Assembly (NCBI RefSeq): GCF_900141905.1
Contig: NZ_FQZF01000003.1
Span: 62,001-126,000 of the forward strand
Origin: Muricoccus roseus
Lineage (GTDB): Bacteria > Pseudomonadota > Alphaproteobacteria > Acetobacterales > Acetobacteraceae
Direction of reading: 5' to 3'
DNA length: 64,000 nt
Position 1 is the stretch's first letter; the number at the start of each line of letters is the position of its first letter. Shown here in pieces: positions 1 through 11,845 of this stretch. A program made the translations under genes and the position numbers. The notes under the pieces were generated by a model, which saw only the letters and a program-made list of their open reading frames with translations, did no database searches and was not told the DNA's origin.

Positions 1-751
1 GAACCGGCTCGCGCGCCACCGCGTCCAGCACGGCGCGGGCGAGGGGACCGCGATGGAGGGCCTCCGCGCCGCCCTGCGCCAGAAGGCGCAGGGCCTGCGC
101 CTGGGCAGGGTTGCGGACGAGGCTGCCGACCGGGAGAGGCTCGCCACTCCTAGCGAAGAAGAGGGCGCGGATATCGGGGTCCCGGGCGAGTTGAAGAGGG
201 CGCGCGGCCAGGATGCGGTGCAGGGTCGGCGGCAGAGGAAAGCCCTGCTCCGCCGCTTGGATGGCAGGGGCGAAGAGGTCGCGCCAGGGCAGCCGCCCGT
301 GATCGGCATGCACGAGAGCCAGCAGGCGCAGCGTACCGGGCACGCCGACGGCGCGGCCGGAGCGGGTGATGATGGCCGGGCCGACGCGGGTGCCGCCCGG
401 GTTCTCTGTCAGCCGGGAGGTCGCGGCCGCCGGAGCGGCGGCCAGCCCCTCATAGCCCTGGAGCTGCCGGGTGGCGCCGTCCCAGTGAAGGAGCAGGGCC
501 CCGCCGAGGAGGCCGGAGGCGTTGGGCTCCACCACCGAGAGCATGGCCTGAACGGCCACGGCGGCATCGGCGGCGCTGCCGCCCGCACGGAGCACATCCA
601 GGCCCGCCTGGCTCGCGAGCGGATGGGCCGTGGCGACCATCTGCCGCGTGGCACGGGTGGGAGCATCCGCCGCGAGCGCGCCATCACCTGCCGCACCGGC
701 CATGGCGAGGGCCAGGAGGAGGGCGAGGAGGAGGCGCGGAAGCGAAGCCAT
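1..751 (-). CDS. ggt: Gamma-glutamyltransferase, 3' end outside window
   Basis: This is the N-terminal 250 residues of a periplasmic gamma-glutamyltranspeptidase, which cleaves glutathione and other gamma-glutamyl peptides. The frame opens at ATG 751 with a hydrophobic signal peptide (about residues 1-27, ending near ALAADAP). It is followed by the family's N-terminal block: MVATAHPLASQAGLDVLRAG, GGSAADAAVAVQAML and VVEPNASGLLGGALLLHWDG. These match the usual 'HPLAS-AG--ILR-GGNA-DAA' and 'VVEP-SSG-GGG-FLL' signatures. The catalytic Thr of the small subunit lies beyond the left edge, so activity cannot be judged. In the glycine block, LLGG replaces the common LGGG. Family assignment is firm from these motifs; the substrate is inferred. 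Confidence 0.85.
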   Translation of the reverse strand, partial: MASLPRLLLALLLALAMAGAAGDGALAADAPTRATRQMVATAHPLASQAGLDVLRAGGSAADAAVAVQAMLSVVEPNASGLLGGALLLHWDGATRQLQGYEGLAAAPAAATSRLTENPGGTRVGPAIITRSGRAVGVPGTLRLLALVHADHGRLPWRDLFAPAIQAAEQGFPLPPTLHRILAARPLQLARDPDIRALFFARSGEPLPVGSLVRNPAQAQALRLLAQGGAEALHRGPLARAVLDAVAREPV

Positions 752-825
752 GGCGCCGCAGCGAAGCACCCCACCTGCGCGGCGTCGATGCCGCAGGGGA
801 GAAGCCCCTCCCCCCGCGGCCCGCC

Positions 826-2279
826 TCAGGTCGTGGTGACGGACTGAACGTTGCCGAAGGCGTCGTAATTGACGGTGTAGGAGTTCCAGGCGAACTGATC
901 GGCGAGGTCGTAATCCGTTGCCGTCATCCGCCCATCGGCCCAGTGCGAGACAAGATAGTCGATCTGCCCGCTCGATCCGTCGTAATCGACCTCCTGGCGG
1001 TTGCCCGCCCCGTCACGGATCGTCACGTATTCCAGCACGCCCTGCGGATTGAAGAGCATGGAGCGGGACTCGCCCGGCACAGAGAGCGGGGCCGGCCTGT
1101 AGTCCTGCTCGAAGACGTATTTCCGGCCGTCGTCATAGAGGATGGTGACGTTCGGGATGGACTCGGTCGGGCGGTTCGGGAGGCCCGTGAGCTTGTAGGA
1201 GAGGCTGAAGGACGCCCAGTCCTGGGTGTTCGCCACGTCGTAATCCGTGCTCACCTGCCGGCCATCGAGGTTGGACTGAATGACATAGTCCGCCGCGCCG
1301 GAGGCGAGGTCATAGGAGGTCGCGACATACTGGCCCGATGAGTTGGTTTCCAGCCTGTAGGCAAGCCGGCCGGTCGTGCCTTCATAATCCAGGACGGTCG
1401 TCCGCCCGTCCTTGAAGGATGTCACGGAGAAATCGGCGAAGCCTGTCCCGGCGTTGTAGTCCACCGCCTCCTGCCGGTCGGAATAGGCGCGGATCACATA
1501 GTCCAGATGGCCGGTGGCGACGTCGTAGTCGAGATTCTGGCTTAGGACGGCGCCCACAACGGGGTAGGCAAGGGCTTCGTAAACGTAGTCGACGCGGCCC
1601 TGAGCATCGAAGGTCGTCCAGCGTCCCGCCGCCGGGTAGAGCGGGCCCGATACCCCGTTTTGAAGGTGGCGTCGTAGACGATGCTCGTCCCGTCATCCAT
1701 CAGCATCTCGCTGCGCGACGGGAGAGGATCGGAGTCCCGCCGCTCCACATACTGGATCGTGAAACGGGACCAGGGCTGGGTGTTGTCCAGGTCGAAATCC
1801 GTGGCCACCTGCACCCAGTTCCCATGGCCGTAGGTCGAGAGCGCCTTTGTGTACTGGTACTCCACCTGCCTGGCCTCGTTGAGCACATAGGTGGTGCCGG
1901 TGCCGCTCAGGTCGAGCACGTCGTGTTCGACCAGCCGGCCCGACGGATCGTAGTGGCTGACGCGGTGCCCCAGGATCTCGCTGCCGGGGCCGTTGGAGAA
2001 GATGGTTTCCGACACATCCGTCCGGCCGCTGTCGAAACGGGTCGTTACGCTGATTTGCGGACCGAGAGGATTGGACGGGTCACCGGTGAGGGTCCAAACC
2101 GACACGATGAGCGACCAGAACGGGTATTGCTCCTGATCATAATCGGTCCTGATGAGGGTGCCGTTCCGCACCTCCAGAACATAGTCGAGCAGGTCATAAT
2201 ACTCGCCGGGGGTGTAATACTCCTCCCGGTCGCCATCCAGAGTCAGGTCGAGATAACCATCACCCGCGGAACCGCTCAC
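826..2279 (-). pseudogene. Aromatic/DYD-repeat protein broken by one frameshift
   Basis: Unrecognised repeat protein of about 485 residues if repaired. The first part reads from GTG 2279, preceded by a strong GAGGAGGG ribosome site. It leaves frame near 1660-1666 and runs into 1542. The second frame carries on the same protein (QNGVSGPLYPAAGRWTTFD) and ends at 826, so a one-base deletion near the GTTTTGAAGG stretch, or a sequencing error, splits one gene. Two repeats are visible. One is a 23-25 residue unit of the form DYD-x-x-x-G-x-x-D-Y-x-V-x-x-x-x-D-G-R. The other is a longer module marked by DYD or DFD followed by FWSLIVSV, PWSRFTIQY, DWASFSLSY and AWNSYTVNY. There is no signal peptide, membrane segment or known catalytic motif. 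It vaguely recalls YD/RHS repeats but lacks the RHS core. Function is unknown. Confidence 0.7.
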
Positions 2280-2373
2280 AGTACCCTCCTCTCCGCCCCG
2301 GCCAGGCCGGTCTGTTTTTCAGAACGCGGAACTTGTGTCGCCTCCAAGTTGCACCACTTGCGATAGGCCTTCC

Positions 2374-3267
2374 ATGCCCGAACTTCCCGAAGTCGAAACT
2401 GTGATGCGCGGCCTCGACGCCGTGCTCACCGGCCGCACCATCGCCCGTGCCGAAACCCGGCGCGCCGGACTGCGCTGGCCGTTCCCGGAACTGCTGGCGG
2501 AGCGCCTGGCCGGGCGCCGCGTGGAGGGGTTCCGCCGCCGGGGCAAATACATGCTGATGCGGCTCTCGGGCGGGGAATCGGCGCTCATCCATCTCGGCAT
2601 GTCCGGCCGCATGGTGGCGCGGCCGCCGGGCGAGGCACCCCAGCCCCGCATCGCGCCCCAGGGCGCCTTCTCGGATGCGCGCGGCGCAGGGGACGGGCTG
2701 GCGCATGAGCATCTGATGCTGGAAACAGGCGATGGCTGGCGGGTGGGCTTCCAGGATCCCCGCCGCTTCGGCTGCGTGGACCTGATGCCCACCGGGGCCG
2801 AGAATGCCCATCGCCTGCTGGCCGGGCTCGGGCCGGAGCCGCTGGAGGAGGCCTTCACCCCCCTGGTTCTGTCCAAGGCCCTGGCGGGGAAGAACACGCC
2901 GATCAAGGCGGCGCTGCTGGACCAGGGCGTGGTGGCGGGCCTGGGCAATATCTACGTGGCCGAGGCGCTGTTCCGCGCCGGCCTCTCGCCGCGCCGCCTG
3001 GCCGGCACGGTGCCAGGGGCGCGGGCGGCACGGCTGGTGCCGGCCATCAAGGCGGTGCTGACGGAGGCGATCGCGGCCGGCGGCTCATCGTTGCGCGACT
3101 ATGTGCGCAGCGACGGGGAGCTGGGGCGCTTCCAGGACCGGTTCGAGGTCTATGACCGCTTCGGCCAGCCCTGCCCGCGCTGCCCAGGCCCGCCTGCCTG
3201 CCCGGGGGTGGCGCGCATCACCCAGGCCGGGCGAAGCACCTTTTTCTGCCCGCGCACGCAGCGCTGA
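2374..3267 (+). CDS. mutM: Formamidopyrimidine-DNA glycosylase (MutM/Fpg)
   Basis: Base-excision repair enzyme removing 8-oxoguanine and formamidopyrimidines, with AP-lyase activity. The start at ATG 2374 gives the diagnostic [14 protein letters not shown], in which Pro2 is the nucleophile after Met removal and Glu3 is catalytic. An in-frame upstream start at 2335 would bury that proline, so I reject it. Lys in RRRGKYMLM, the H2TH region with [12 protein letters not shown], and a C-terminal zinc finger (CPRC to [11 protein letters not shown]) follow. The last finger cysteine of the usual CPxCQR is Thr here, although an additional Cys lies in PPACPG. The product is 297 residues, slightly above the common 270-295. 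Its stop abuts the stop of the convergent phosphatase gene. Confidence 0.96.
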   Translation: MPELPEVETVMRGLDAVLTGRTIARAETRRAGLRWPFPELLAERLAGRRVEGFRRRGKYMLMRLSGGESALIHLGMSGRMVARPPGEAPQPRIAPQGAFSDARGAGDGLAHEHLMLETGDGWRVGFQDPRRFGCVDLMPTGAENAHRLLAGLGPEPLEEAFTPLVLSKALAGKNTPIKAALLDQGVVAGLGNIYVAEALFRAGLSPRRLAGTVPGARAARLVPAIKAVLTEAIAAGGSSLRDYVRSDGELGRFQDRFEVYDRFGQPCPRCPGPPACPGVARITQAGRSTFFCPRTQR

Positions 3268-3837
3268 TCAGCCGCCCAGTTCCGCCGGGGTGAACTGCCA
3301 GCCGCGTCCCGCCATGGGCGGCTCCACCCAGAGAGGCAGGGCGTTGGGAGTGCGGATGTTTGCCTCCAGCCCGGCCGCCTGGCGGAAGGCGCGCCAGAGG
3401 GCACCATGGGCCACGACCAGCACCGGGCCCGGATGGGCCGTGGCGCGGTTGATGGCGCGCACGGCGCGTTCCCGCAGATGCGCGAAGGGCTCGGCGCCCT
3501 CGGGCGTTGTGGTGCCGGCGATCCAGTCGTCGAACCAGCCCGACATCTCCTGCCCTTCCTGTACCCCGAAGGCGCATTCCATCAGTTCACCGTCGAGATT
3601 CACCGGCAGGTTGAGCCGCGCGGCGACGATCTCGGCCGTCACGCGGGCGCGGGTCAGGGTGCTGGCATGGATGGAGCGGATGCCCTGGCCCACCAGGGCC
3701 TCGGCGGCGCGCCCGGCCTGAGCCAGGCCGACGCTGTTCAGCGGGATGTCGACCTGCCCCTGGGAGAGCATGCGGGCGTTCCAGTCGGTCTCGCCATGGC
3801 GGAGGAACCAGAAGGGAACGGGGTTGGGCTCGGTCAT
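3268..3837 (-). CDS. Histidine phosphatase family protein
   Basis: A 189-residue member of the phosphoglycerate-mutase-like histidine phosphatase superfamily. The catalytic RHG motif is at the N-terminus (WFLRHGETDWN). The mid-protein acid region is ELMECAFGVQEGQ, and the second catalytic histidine is in VLVVAHGALWRAF. The start ATG 3837 places RHG near residue 13, as usual; longer readings upstream run through the GST terminator and are rejected. The substrate could be a sugar phosphate, a cobalamin intermediate or a 3-phosphoglycerate-like compound, and nothing nearby decides. The gene converges on mutM with no intergenic base. A hairpin just upstream (3849-3872) separates it from the GST gene, so it may have its own promoter. 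Confidence 0.9.
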   Translation of the reverse strand: MTEPNPVPFWFLRHGETDWNARMLSQGQVDIPLNSVGLAQAGRAAEALVGQGIRSIHASTLTRARVTAEIVAARLNLPVNLDGELMECAFGVQEGQEMSGWFDDWIAGTTTPEGAEPFAHLRERAVRAINRATAHPGPVLVVAHGALWRAFRQAAGLEANIRTPNALPLWVEPPMAGRGWQFTPAELGG

Positions 3838-3848
3838 GGGCAGCGAAA

Positions 3849-3872
3849 GGCCGGGGTCGAAGCGCCCCGGCC
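3849..3872 (-). terminator. Hairpin after the GST gene
   Basis: A perfect 8-bp GC stem (GGCCGGGG/CCCCGGCC) with an 8-base loop is followed on the minus strand by a short T run. It sits 35 bases past the GST stop and 11 bases before the phosphatase start, fitting a terminator for the GST transcript. Confidence 0.65.
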
Positions 3873-3907
3873 CCCTCTCTTTGATGGGTTTCGGATATGC
3901 CCTGGGA

Positions 3908-4534
3908 TCAGGCGGGAAGGCCTTCCTGCTCCAGCGCGCGCTTGACCGCGGGACGCTCGAGCATCGCCTTGAAGTGGCGATCGACCTTCGGCGGCAGCGG
4001 CTGGCCGACGCGCCGGGCCTGCCAGTACTCCACGAAGAACAGCGCCGCATCGGCGATGGAATAACCCTGGGGCAGGAACCAGGTGTCGCCGGCCCAGACC
4101 TTCTCGACCACGCCGAAGAACTTCTCGGCATTGGCGCGCGCCTGCTCGACCGTCTTGGGATGGTCCTCCTCACGCAGGGAGAAGAGGTTCGGGCGGAACT
4201 GGCGGGTGAAGGCGTGGGGATGGATGGTGCCGGTGACGTAATCCACCGCCTCGATCGCACGCGCCATGCCGAGCGGGTCCTTGGGGGCCAGCCCCGCCTC
4301 GGGATTCGCGGCGGCGAGGTAAGCGGCGATAGCCGTGAACTCGGTGAGGACCTTGCCGCCATCCCCGACATCCAGCGCCGGCACCTTCGACTTCGGATTC
4401 ACGGCGACATAGTCGGGCTTGTGCTGCGCGCCTTCCTTCAGGGCGACAGGGGACAACTCATAGGGCTTCCCGATCTCCTCGAGGAGGATGTGGATGCCGA
4501 GGGAGCAGGCACCGGGGGAGTAATAGAGCTTCAT
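3908..4534 (-). CDS. Glutathione S-transferase family protein
   Basis: A 208-residue cytosolic glutathione S-transferase. The thioredoxin-fold N-terminal domain begins MKLYYSPGACSLG, where Cys10 is in the place of the beta-class catalytic cysteine. The glutathione-binding loop (NPKSKVPALDVGDG) and the Glu/Ser-like TEFTAIAAYLA come next. The all-helical C-terminal domain follows from about residue 85 and contains the folding motif LPQGYSIADAALFF. The length fits the beta/GstA group. The role is probably detoxification or thiol-dependent redox work; the true electrophile is unknown. ATG 4534 begins exactly at the conserved first strand. A terminator lies at 3849-3872. Confidence 0.92.
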   Translation of the reverse strand: MKLYYSPGACSLGIHILLEEIGKPYELSPVALKEGAQHKPDYVAVNPKSKVPALDVGDGGKVLTEFTAIAAYLAAANPEAGLAPKDPLGMARAIEAVDYVTGTIHPHAFTRQFRPNLFSLREEDHPKTVEQARANAEKFFGVVEKVWAGDTWFLPQGYSIADAALFFVEYWQARRVGQPLPPKVDRHFKAMLERPAVKRALEQEGLPA

Positions 4535-4617
4535 GGCAGGTTCCTCAGCCGTTCAGGACGGTGCGGCGGAGGGTGGCCGGATTCGCGGGGCGGTTGAAGA
4601 GGCGCGGCGCCGGATTC

Positions 4618-5175
4618 TCACAGCATCTCCGGCCGGAAGCGTCGGCGCAGGTTGAGGGGTTCCCCGGCGACCATGAACTGCCCGTCGCCCCGGTAATGGA
4701 TGGTCTTGGGATATTTCGGCGTTCGTGGCGCGTGGGCCTTCACCACCTCCAGGATGAAGAGGTTGTACTTCCGGATCATCGAGCTGTCCGCCAGGCGGCA
4801 TTCGAGATTCGCGAAGCACTCGCCGATCAGCGGCGCCTTCACCCGCTCAGCCTCCTGCGCCGTCAGGCCGAACTGCGCGAACTTGTCGACCTCGGCGCCG
4901 CTGCAGTTGCCGATGTCCACCACGGTTTCCGCGAGATCTGAGGTGGGGATGTTGATGACGCATTCCCGGCTGCGGCGGATCATCTCGCGGCTGTGGTTCT
5001 CGCTCCAGATATAGCAGCCGATGAGGGAGGGGCTGAACTCCATGACCATGTGCCAGCCCATGGTCATGATGTTGCGCTCCCCCTTCCATGCGGAGGAGAC
5101 GAGGACGATGGGGCCGGGTTCGATGAAGCGCCGGATCTGGTCCACAGGAAAATCCTGCTTGCGGATCAGCTTCAT
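4618..5175 (-). CDS. Flavin reductase-like FMN-binding protein
   Basis: A 185-residue member of the flavin reductase / FMN-binding split-barrel family (DUF447/RutF-like). Features are the N-terminal strand PGPIVLVSSAWKGERNIMTM, a flavin-contact segment CYIWSENHSREMIRRS, ECVINIPTSDLAETV, and the Cys/Gly segment NCSGAEVDKF. Such proteins reduce FMN with NAD(P)H or serve as the reductase of two-component monooxygenases; no partner oxygenase is present here. I chose ATG 5175 (AGGGGC ribosome site about 8 bases upstream) over GTG 5190. The gene follows gyrB by 18 bases on the same strand and may be cotranscribed with it. The specific reaction is not known. Confidence 0.85.
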   Translation of the reverse strand: MKLIRKQDFPVDQIRRFIEPGPIVLVSSAWKGERNIMTMGWHMVMEFSPSLIGCYIWSENHSREMIRRSRECVINIPTSDLAETVVDIGNCSGAEVDKFAQFGLTAQEAERVKAPLIGECFANLECRLADSSMIRKYNLFILEVVKAHAPRTPKYPKTIHYRGDGQFMVAGEPLNLRRRFRPEML

Positions 5176-5193
5176 AGCCCTGCCCCTCACCCG

Positions 5194-7761
<2,568 letters not shown>

Positions 7762-7839
7762 TCAAGGCTTTTAGGGCCGGGAAAGCCGATTTCCGGCCTC
7801 TTCGGCAGAAATTCCAGGCAGGCCGGGCGCCCCTGCCCT

Positions 7840-8985
7840 TCAGTCCGGCACCACCCCCTCCGCGCCGATGGCGAAACGCTCCGCCACCCCCTCCAGCGAG
7901 GCGAAGACTCCGGGCTCAGTTCCCGTGAGGAAGCTCTGGGCGGGCAGGGCCGCAAGGGCCGCGAAAAGGGCCTCCCGCCGCGTGGCATCCAGGTGGGCGG
8001 CGATCTCGTCCAGCAGCAGCAGGGGCGCGAAGCCACGGGCGGCGGCGATCAGGGCGGAATGGGCCAGCACGGTGGAGATCAGGAGCGCCTTCTGTTCCCC
8101 TGTGGAGCAAAGCTCGGCCGGAACCCCCTTGGGCAGGTGGGAGAGGCGCAGGTCGCACCGGTGCGGCCCGGCCAGGGTCATGCCCGCGGCGGCATCCCGG
8201 CCGCGGCGGGCCGCCAGGGTCTCGCGAAGCCCATCTTCCACCTCCAGGGCCGAACGGCTCTCCAGCGCGGCCGCCGTCTCGCATTCCAGGGCGCAGAGCG
8301 CCGCCGGGAAGGCACCCGCCACCCCCTCCGCCAGGGTCCCGTTCAGGCGCGCGATCAGGGAGCGCCTGGCAGCCGTCAGCGCCACGCCATGGCGGGCCAT
8401 GGCATCCTCCAGCCCATCCAGCCAGCGCGGCTCCAGCCGGCCGCCGTCGCGCCCATCCGCCAGAAGGCGGTTCCGCTGGGTCATGGCGTTTTCGTAGGCC
8501 GAGACCTCGCGGGCATGGTTCGGGTCCAGGGCCCAGACCAGCCGGTCAAGGAAGCGGCGGCGGCCCGAGGCGGCCTCCTGGAACAGCCGGTCCATCTGCG
8601 GGGTCAGCCAGACGGCCGCGACAAGGCGACCCAGCTCCGCCTGGGTCTTCACCGGCTCCCCATCCAACCGGAAGACACGTTTCTCTGGAGAGCCATCATG
8701 GGCGGTGCCGGTGCCGAGATCGAAAGCGCCCTCGGGGCCCTCGAAACGCCCCGAGACGGCCCAGGGCAGGCTCTCCTCCCCCACATGCCGGCCGAGATCG
8801 GCGATCTTCGCCCCGCGCAGCCCGCGGCCCGGTCCGAGCAGGCTGATCGCCTCCAGGAGGTTCGTCTTGCCCGAGCCGTTCTCCCCCGCGATCACCACGA
8901 TGCCCGCCGAGAACCGCATGGCGGTGCGCGCGTGGCTACGGAAGTCCTGCAGCTGCAGGCGGGTGAGGCGGAGCGAGGGGGTCAC
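7840..8985 (-). CDS. recF: DNA replication/repair protein RecF
   Basis: SMC-like ATPase that loads RecA at gapped DNA through RecFOR. The 381-residue product starts at GTG 8985 (TPSLRLTRLQLQDFRSH, the typical RecF opening). It carries Walker A GENGSGKTNLLE, a central helical part, the ABC-type signature region (SSTGEQKALLIS-like, here CSTGEQKALLIS) and Walker B LLLLDEIAAHLD. Upstream in-frame starts, as far as 9198, would overlap dnaN and lack family sequence. It lies 163 bases downstream of dnaN on the same strand. The recF-gyrB gap contains an imperfect hairpin around 7772-7800 that could end part of the transcripts. Confidence 0.96.
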   Translation of the reverse strand: MTPSLRLTRLQLQDFRSHARTAMRFSAGIVVIAGENGSGKTNLLEAISLLGPGRGLRGAKIADLGRHVGEESLPWAVSGRFEGPEGAFDLGTGTAHDGSPEKRVFRLDGEPVKTQAELGRLVAAVWLTPQMDRLFQEAASGRRRFLDRLVWALDPNHAREVSAYENAMTQRNRLLADGRDGGRLEPRWLDGLEDAMARHGVALTAARRSLIARLNGTLAEGVAGAFPAALCALECETAAALESRSALEVEDGLRETLAARRGRDAAAGMTLAGPHRCDLRLSHLPKGVPAELCSTGEQKALLISTVLAHSALIAAARGFAPLLLLDEIAAHLDATRREALFAALAALPAQSFLTGTEPGVFASLEGVAERFAIGAEGVVPD

Positions 8986-9148
8986 GGAAGCAGAGCGCCA
9001 GGGAGGAGGGCCGCCCCGGCGGCGCGGCCCGTGAAGGCGGCCGGATGAGAACCGCCGATGACAGAACCGCCGGACCGCCCGCTGGGCGACCCGGCGGGCC
9101 ATGGTCTCTCGGATGGCGCCAAGCGGCGCCGCACCAAGCGAGGCGAGG

Positions 9149-10276
9149 TCAGACCCGCATCGGCATGAGGACGTAGAGTGCCTCGGGCTTGGCCGCATCC
9201 TGCACGATGGTGGGGGCGGAGCCGTCGGCGAAGCGGAACTCCACCTGCCCGTCCACCTGGTCCGTGATGTCCTTCAGGTAGCGGGCCTGGAAGCCGATCT
9301 CGAGCGGGGCGGCGTCATAGGTGACGGTGTCGCCATCCAGCTCCTCCTGCGCCTGGCCCTGGTCCGGCGAGGCGGCGGTGAGAAGGAGGTGGTTCTTCTC
9401 CAGCGAGAGCTTCACCGGGCGGGAACGCTCGGAGGAGATGGCCGCGACGCGGTCCACGGCGGCAGCGAAGGCGGTCTTGTCCACAGAGAGGACGCGGTCG
9501 TTCCCCTTGGGGATCACCCGCTCGTAATCCGGGAAGGTGCCGTCGATCAGCTTGCTGGTCAGCGTCACCGTGCCGAGCTTCACCTGCAGCTTCGTGTCGG
9601 AGAGCCGCATCTCGATCTCGTCGGTCGCCTCATCCGCCAGCTTGCGCAACTCGGCGATGGTCTTGCGGGGCACGATCACGCCCGGCATGCCCTCCGCACC
9701 GTCCGGCAGGGGCTCCTCCACCCGCGCCAGGCGGTGGCCGTCGGTCGCCACGGCCCGAAGCACCTTCGCGCCATCGACCTCGGTCGCGTGCAGATAGATG
9801 CCGTTGAGGTAATAGCGGGTCTCCTCGGTGGAGATCGCGAACCGGGTGCGGTCCACCAGGTCCCGGAGCATGCCGGCGGTGACGCTGAACCGATGGGGCA
9901 GCTTGCCCTCGGTCATGGAGGGGAAATCCTCCACGGGCAGCACCATCAGGCTGGTGTTGTAGCGGCCGGCCCGCAGGGCCAGGGGAGCATCGCCGCCCTT
10001 GTGGTCCAGCTCGACCTTGGCGCCGTCGGGCAGCTTGCGGACGATCTCGAACAGGGTGGCGGCCGGCGCCGTGCAACGGCCCTCGCGCCCCACCTCGACC
10101 CCGTTGACCTCCTCGACGATCGCGATTTCCATATCCGTCGCGGTCAGGCGCAGGCGGCCTTCGCCGGCATCCAACAGGACATTCGCCAGGATGGGGATGG
10201 TGTTGCGCCGCTCCACCACGCTCTGGACGTGGGCGAGGGCCTTCAGAAGCACCGCCCGGTCCACCGTGAACTTCAT
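9149..10276 (-). CDS. dnaN: DNA polymerase III beta sliding clamp
   Basis: The 375-residue processivity clamp forms a dimeric ring around DNA and tethers polymerase III. The start at ATG 10276 gives MKFTVDRAVLLKAL, the family opening; a GTG three codons upstream (10285) is an alternative. Three clamp repeats of about 120 residues are recognisable, with NTIPILANVLL in the first, EETRYYLNGIYLH at the second and PDYERVIPKGNDR in the third. The C-terminus ends YVLMPMRV, close to the canonical MPMR(V/L) tail. It sits between dnaA (99-base gap) and recF on the minus strand. Confidence 0.98.
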   Translation of the reverse strand: MKFTVDRAVLLKALAHVQSVVERRNTIPILANVLLDAGEGRLRLTATDMEIAIVEEVNGVEVGREGRCTAPAATLFEIVRKLPDGAKVELDHKGGDAPLALRAGRYNTSLMVLPVEDFPSMTEGKLPHRFSVTAGMLRDLVDRTRFAISTEETRYYLNGIYLHATEVDGAKVLRAVATDGHRLARVEEPLPDGAEGMPGVIVPRKTIAELRKLADEATDEIEMRLSDTKLQVKLGTVTLTSKLIDGTFPDYERVIPKGNDRVLSVDKTAFAAAVDRVAAISSERSRPVKLSLEKNHLLLTAASPDQGQAQEELDGDTVTYDAAPLEIGFQARYLKDITDQVDGQVEFRFADGSAPTIVQDAAKPEALYVLMPMRV

Positions 10277-10375
10277 CGCCGCCACCCCCGCAACGCTCTG
10301 GAGGGCAGAAAGCCCCCGGATCAGCCTCGTATCATCCTGAAAACGCGACGTGAAGCCTCACCCCCAAACGGGGCC

Positions 10376-11845
10376 TCAGGTCTCCAGCATCCGGCGCAGC
10401 AGCTCCACATCTTCGGCGAAGCCGGCATCGCCCTGCATCAGCTCCGCCACCCGGGAGACGGCATGCATGACCGTGGTGTGGTCGCGGTTGCCGAAGCGCC
10501 GCCCGATCTCGGGCAGGGAGCGGGAGGTAAGCTGCTTCGACAGATACATGGCCACCTGCCGGGGGCGCGCCACGTTGCGGGCACGGCGGGCGGAGGACAT
10601 GTCGGAGATGCGGATGTTGTAGTGCTCGGCGACCCGCTTCTGGATCTCCTCGATGGTCACCCGGCGGTCATGGGCGCGCAGGATGTCGTGCAGCACCTCC
10701 TGGCAGGATTCCAGGGTCACAGGGCGGCCGAAGAGGTTGGCGTGGGCGATCAGGCGGTTCAGGGCGCCTTCCAGCTCGCGCACGTTGGAGGTGATCTTGT
10801 GCGCCAGGAACTCCAGCACGCGCGCAGGCACGTCCACCCCGGCGGACGCCGCCTTGCTCTCCAGGATGGAGATGCGCAGCTCGTAGGTGGTGGCGTGGAT
10901 GTCGGCCACCATCCCGCAGCCCAGGCGGGTCCGCAGCCGGTCCTCCAACCCCGCCAGGTCGCTGGGCGGCTTGTCGGAGGAAACGACGATCTGCTTGCCC
11001 TGGTCCACCAGCGCATTGAAGGTGTGGAAGAACTCCTCCTGCGTGTTGTCCTTGCCGATCAGGAACTGCAGGTCGTCGATCATCAGCACGTCGACGGAGC
11101 GAAGGCTCTCCTTGAACTCCATCGTGGACTGCGAGCGCAGCGCTGCGATGAAGCGGTACATGAACTTCTCGGCGGACATATAGGCCACGGAACGCCCGGG
11201 CCCGCCCATCTGCGGCTCGCGGATCGCCCAGGCGATCGCATGCATCAGATGCGTCTTGCCCAGCCCGACCCCGCCATAGAGGAAGAGCGGGTTGAAGCCG
11301 GGGGAATTCGGCTTCTCGGCCACGCGGCGGGCGCAGGCATGGGCGAATTCGTTCGGCTTGCCGACGATGAAGCTGTCGAAGGTGAAGCGGGGGTCCAGCG
11401 GCGCGGCCCAGTCGCCCCGCGGCTCCGGCTTCGGCGCCTCGACGCGCGCCTCGCTGGCGGGGCGCGTGGCGCTCAGCGGCTCGGCGAGATCGGCTCCGTC
11501 CGCGGCGGCCGGCGCATCGGCCCCACGCAGGGCGCCCGGTGCCGCGGCCACACGGATATCCACCCGGCGCACCCCGACCGACTCGGCCTGCCAGAGTGCC
11601 CGCAGGCGGTCGCCATACTGTCCACGCAGCCAATCGCGCAGGAAGCGGCTGGGGACGTGGATCACGGCCTCCTCGCCCTCGATGCCGGCCAGGGTCAGCT
11701 GCCGCAGCCAGGTGCGGTACTCCGCCTCCCCCACCTCCTCGCGGAGGCGGCCGCGGATGCGCGCCCAGGCCGCGTCCAGCCGGGCATCATCGGGCAGGCC
11801 CGAAGCCGGGAGGCTGGATGCGGCATTGGCGTGCTGATCCGGCAT
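10376..11845 (-). CDS. dnaA: Chromosomal replication initiator DnaA
   Basis: AAA+ initiator that binds DnaA boxes and unwinds the origin. The 489-residue product has the N-terminal DnaB-contact domain ([18 protein letters not shown]) and a variable Ala/Pro-rich linker at about 95-150. The AAA+ core has Walker [14 protein letters not shown] and Walker [11 protein letters not shown]. The C-terminal DNA-binding helix-turn-helix carries [14 protein letters not shown] and the signature [16 protein letters not shown] chose ATG 11845. GTG 11854 is also possible, since an AAAGGGGG stretch is better spaced for it. The longer frame to 12004 enters the rpsT downstream region and is rejected. rpsT and an enoyl-CoA hydratase lie upstream, as in many alphaproteobacteria. 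Confidence 0.98.
   Translation of the reverse strand: MPDQHANAASSLPASGLPDDARLDAAWARIRGRLREEVGEAEYRTWLRQLTLAGIEGEEAVIHVPSRFLRDWLRGQYGDRLRALWQAESVGVRRVDIRVAAAPGALRGADAPAAADGADLAEPLSATRPASEARVEAPKPEPRGDWAAPLDPRFTFDSFIVGKPNEFAHACARRVAEKPNSPGFNPLFLYGGVGLGKTHLMHAIAWAIREPQMGGPGRSVAYMSAEKFMYRFIAALRSQSTMEFKESLRSVDVLMIDDLQFLIGKDNTQEEFFHTFNALVDQGKQIVVSSDKPPSDLAGLEDRLRTRLGCGMVADIHATTYELRISILESKAASAGVDVPARVLEFLAHKITSNVRELEGALNRLIAHANLFGRPVTLESCQEVLHDILRAHDRRVTIEEIQKRVAEHYNIRISDMSSARRARNVARPRQVAMYLSKQLTSRSLPEIGRRFGNRDHTTVMHAVSRVAELMQGDAGFAEDVELLRRMLET

Noticed and set aside
7840-9198. Upstream RecF start at 9198
   Set aside because: It overlaps dnaN and adds residues unlike RecF; GTG 8985 begins the standard N-terminus.
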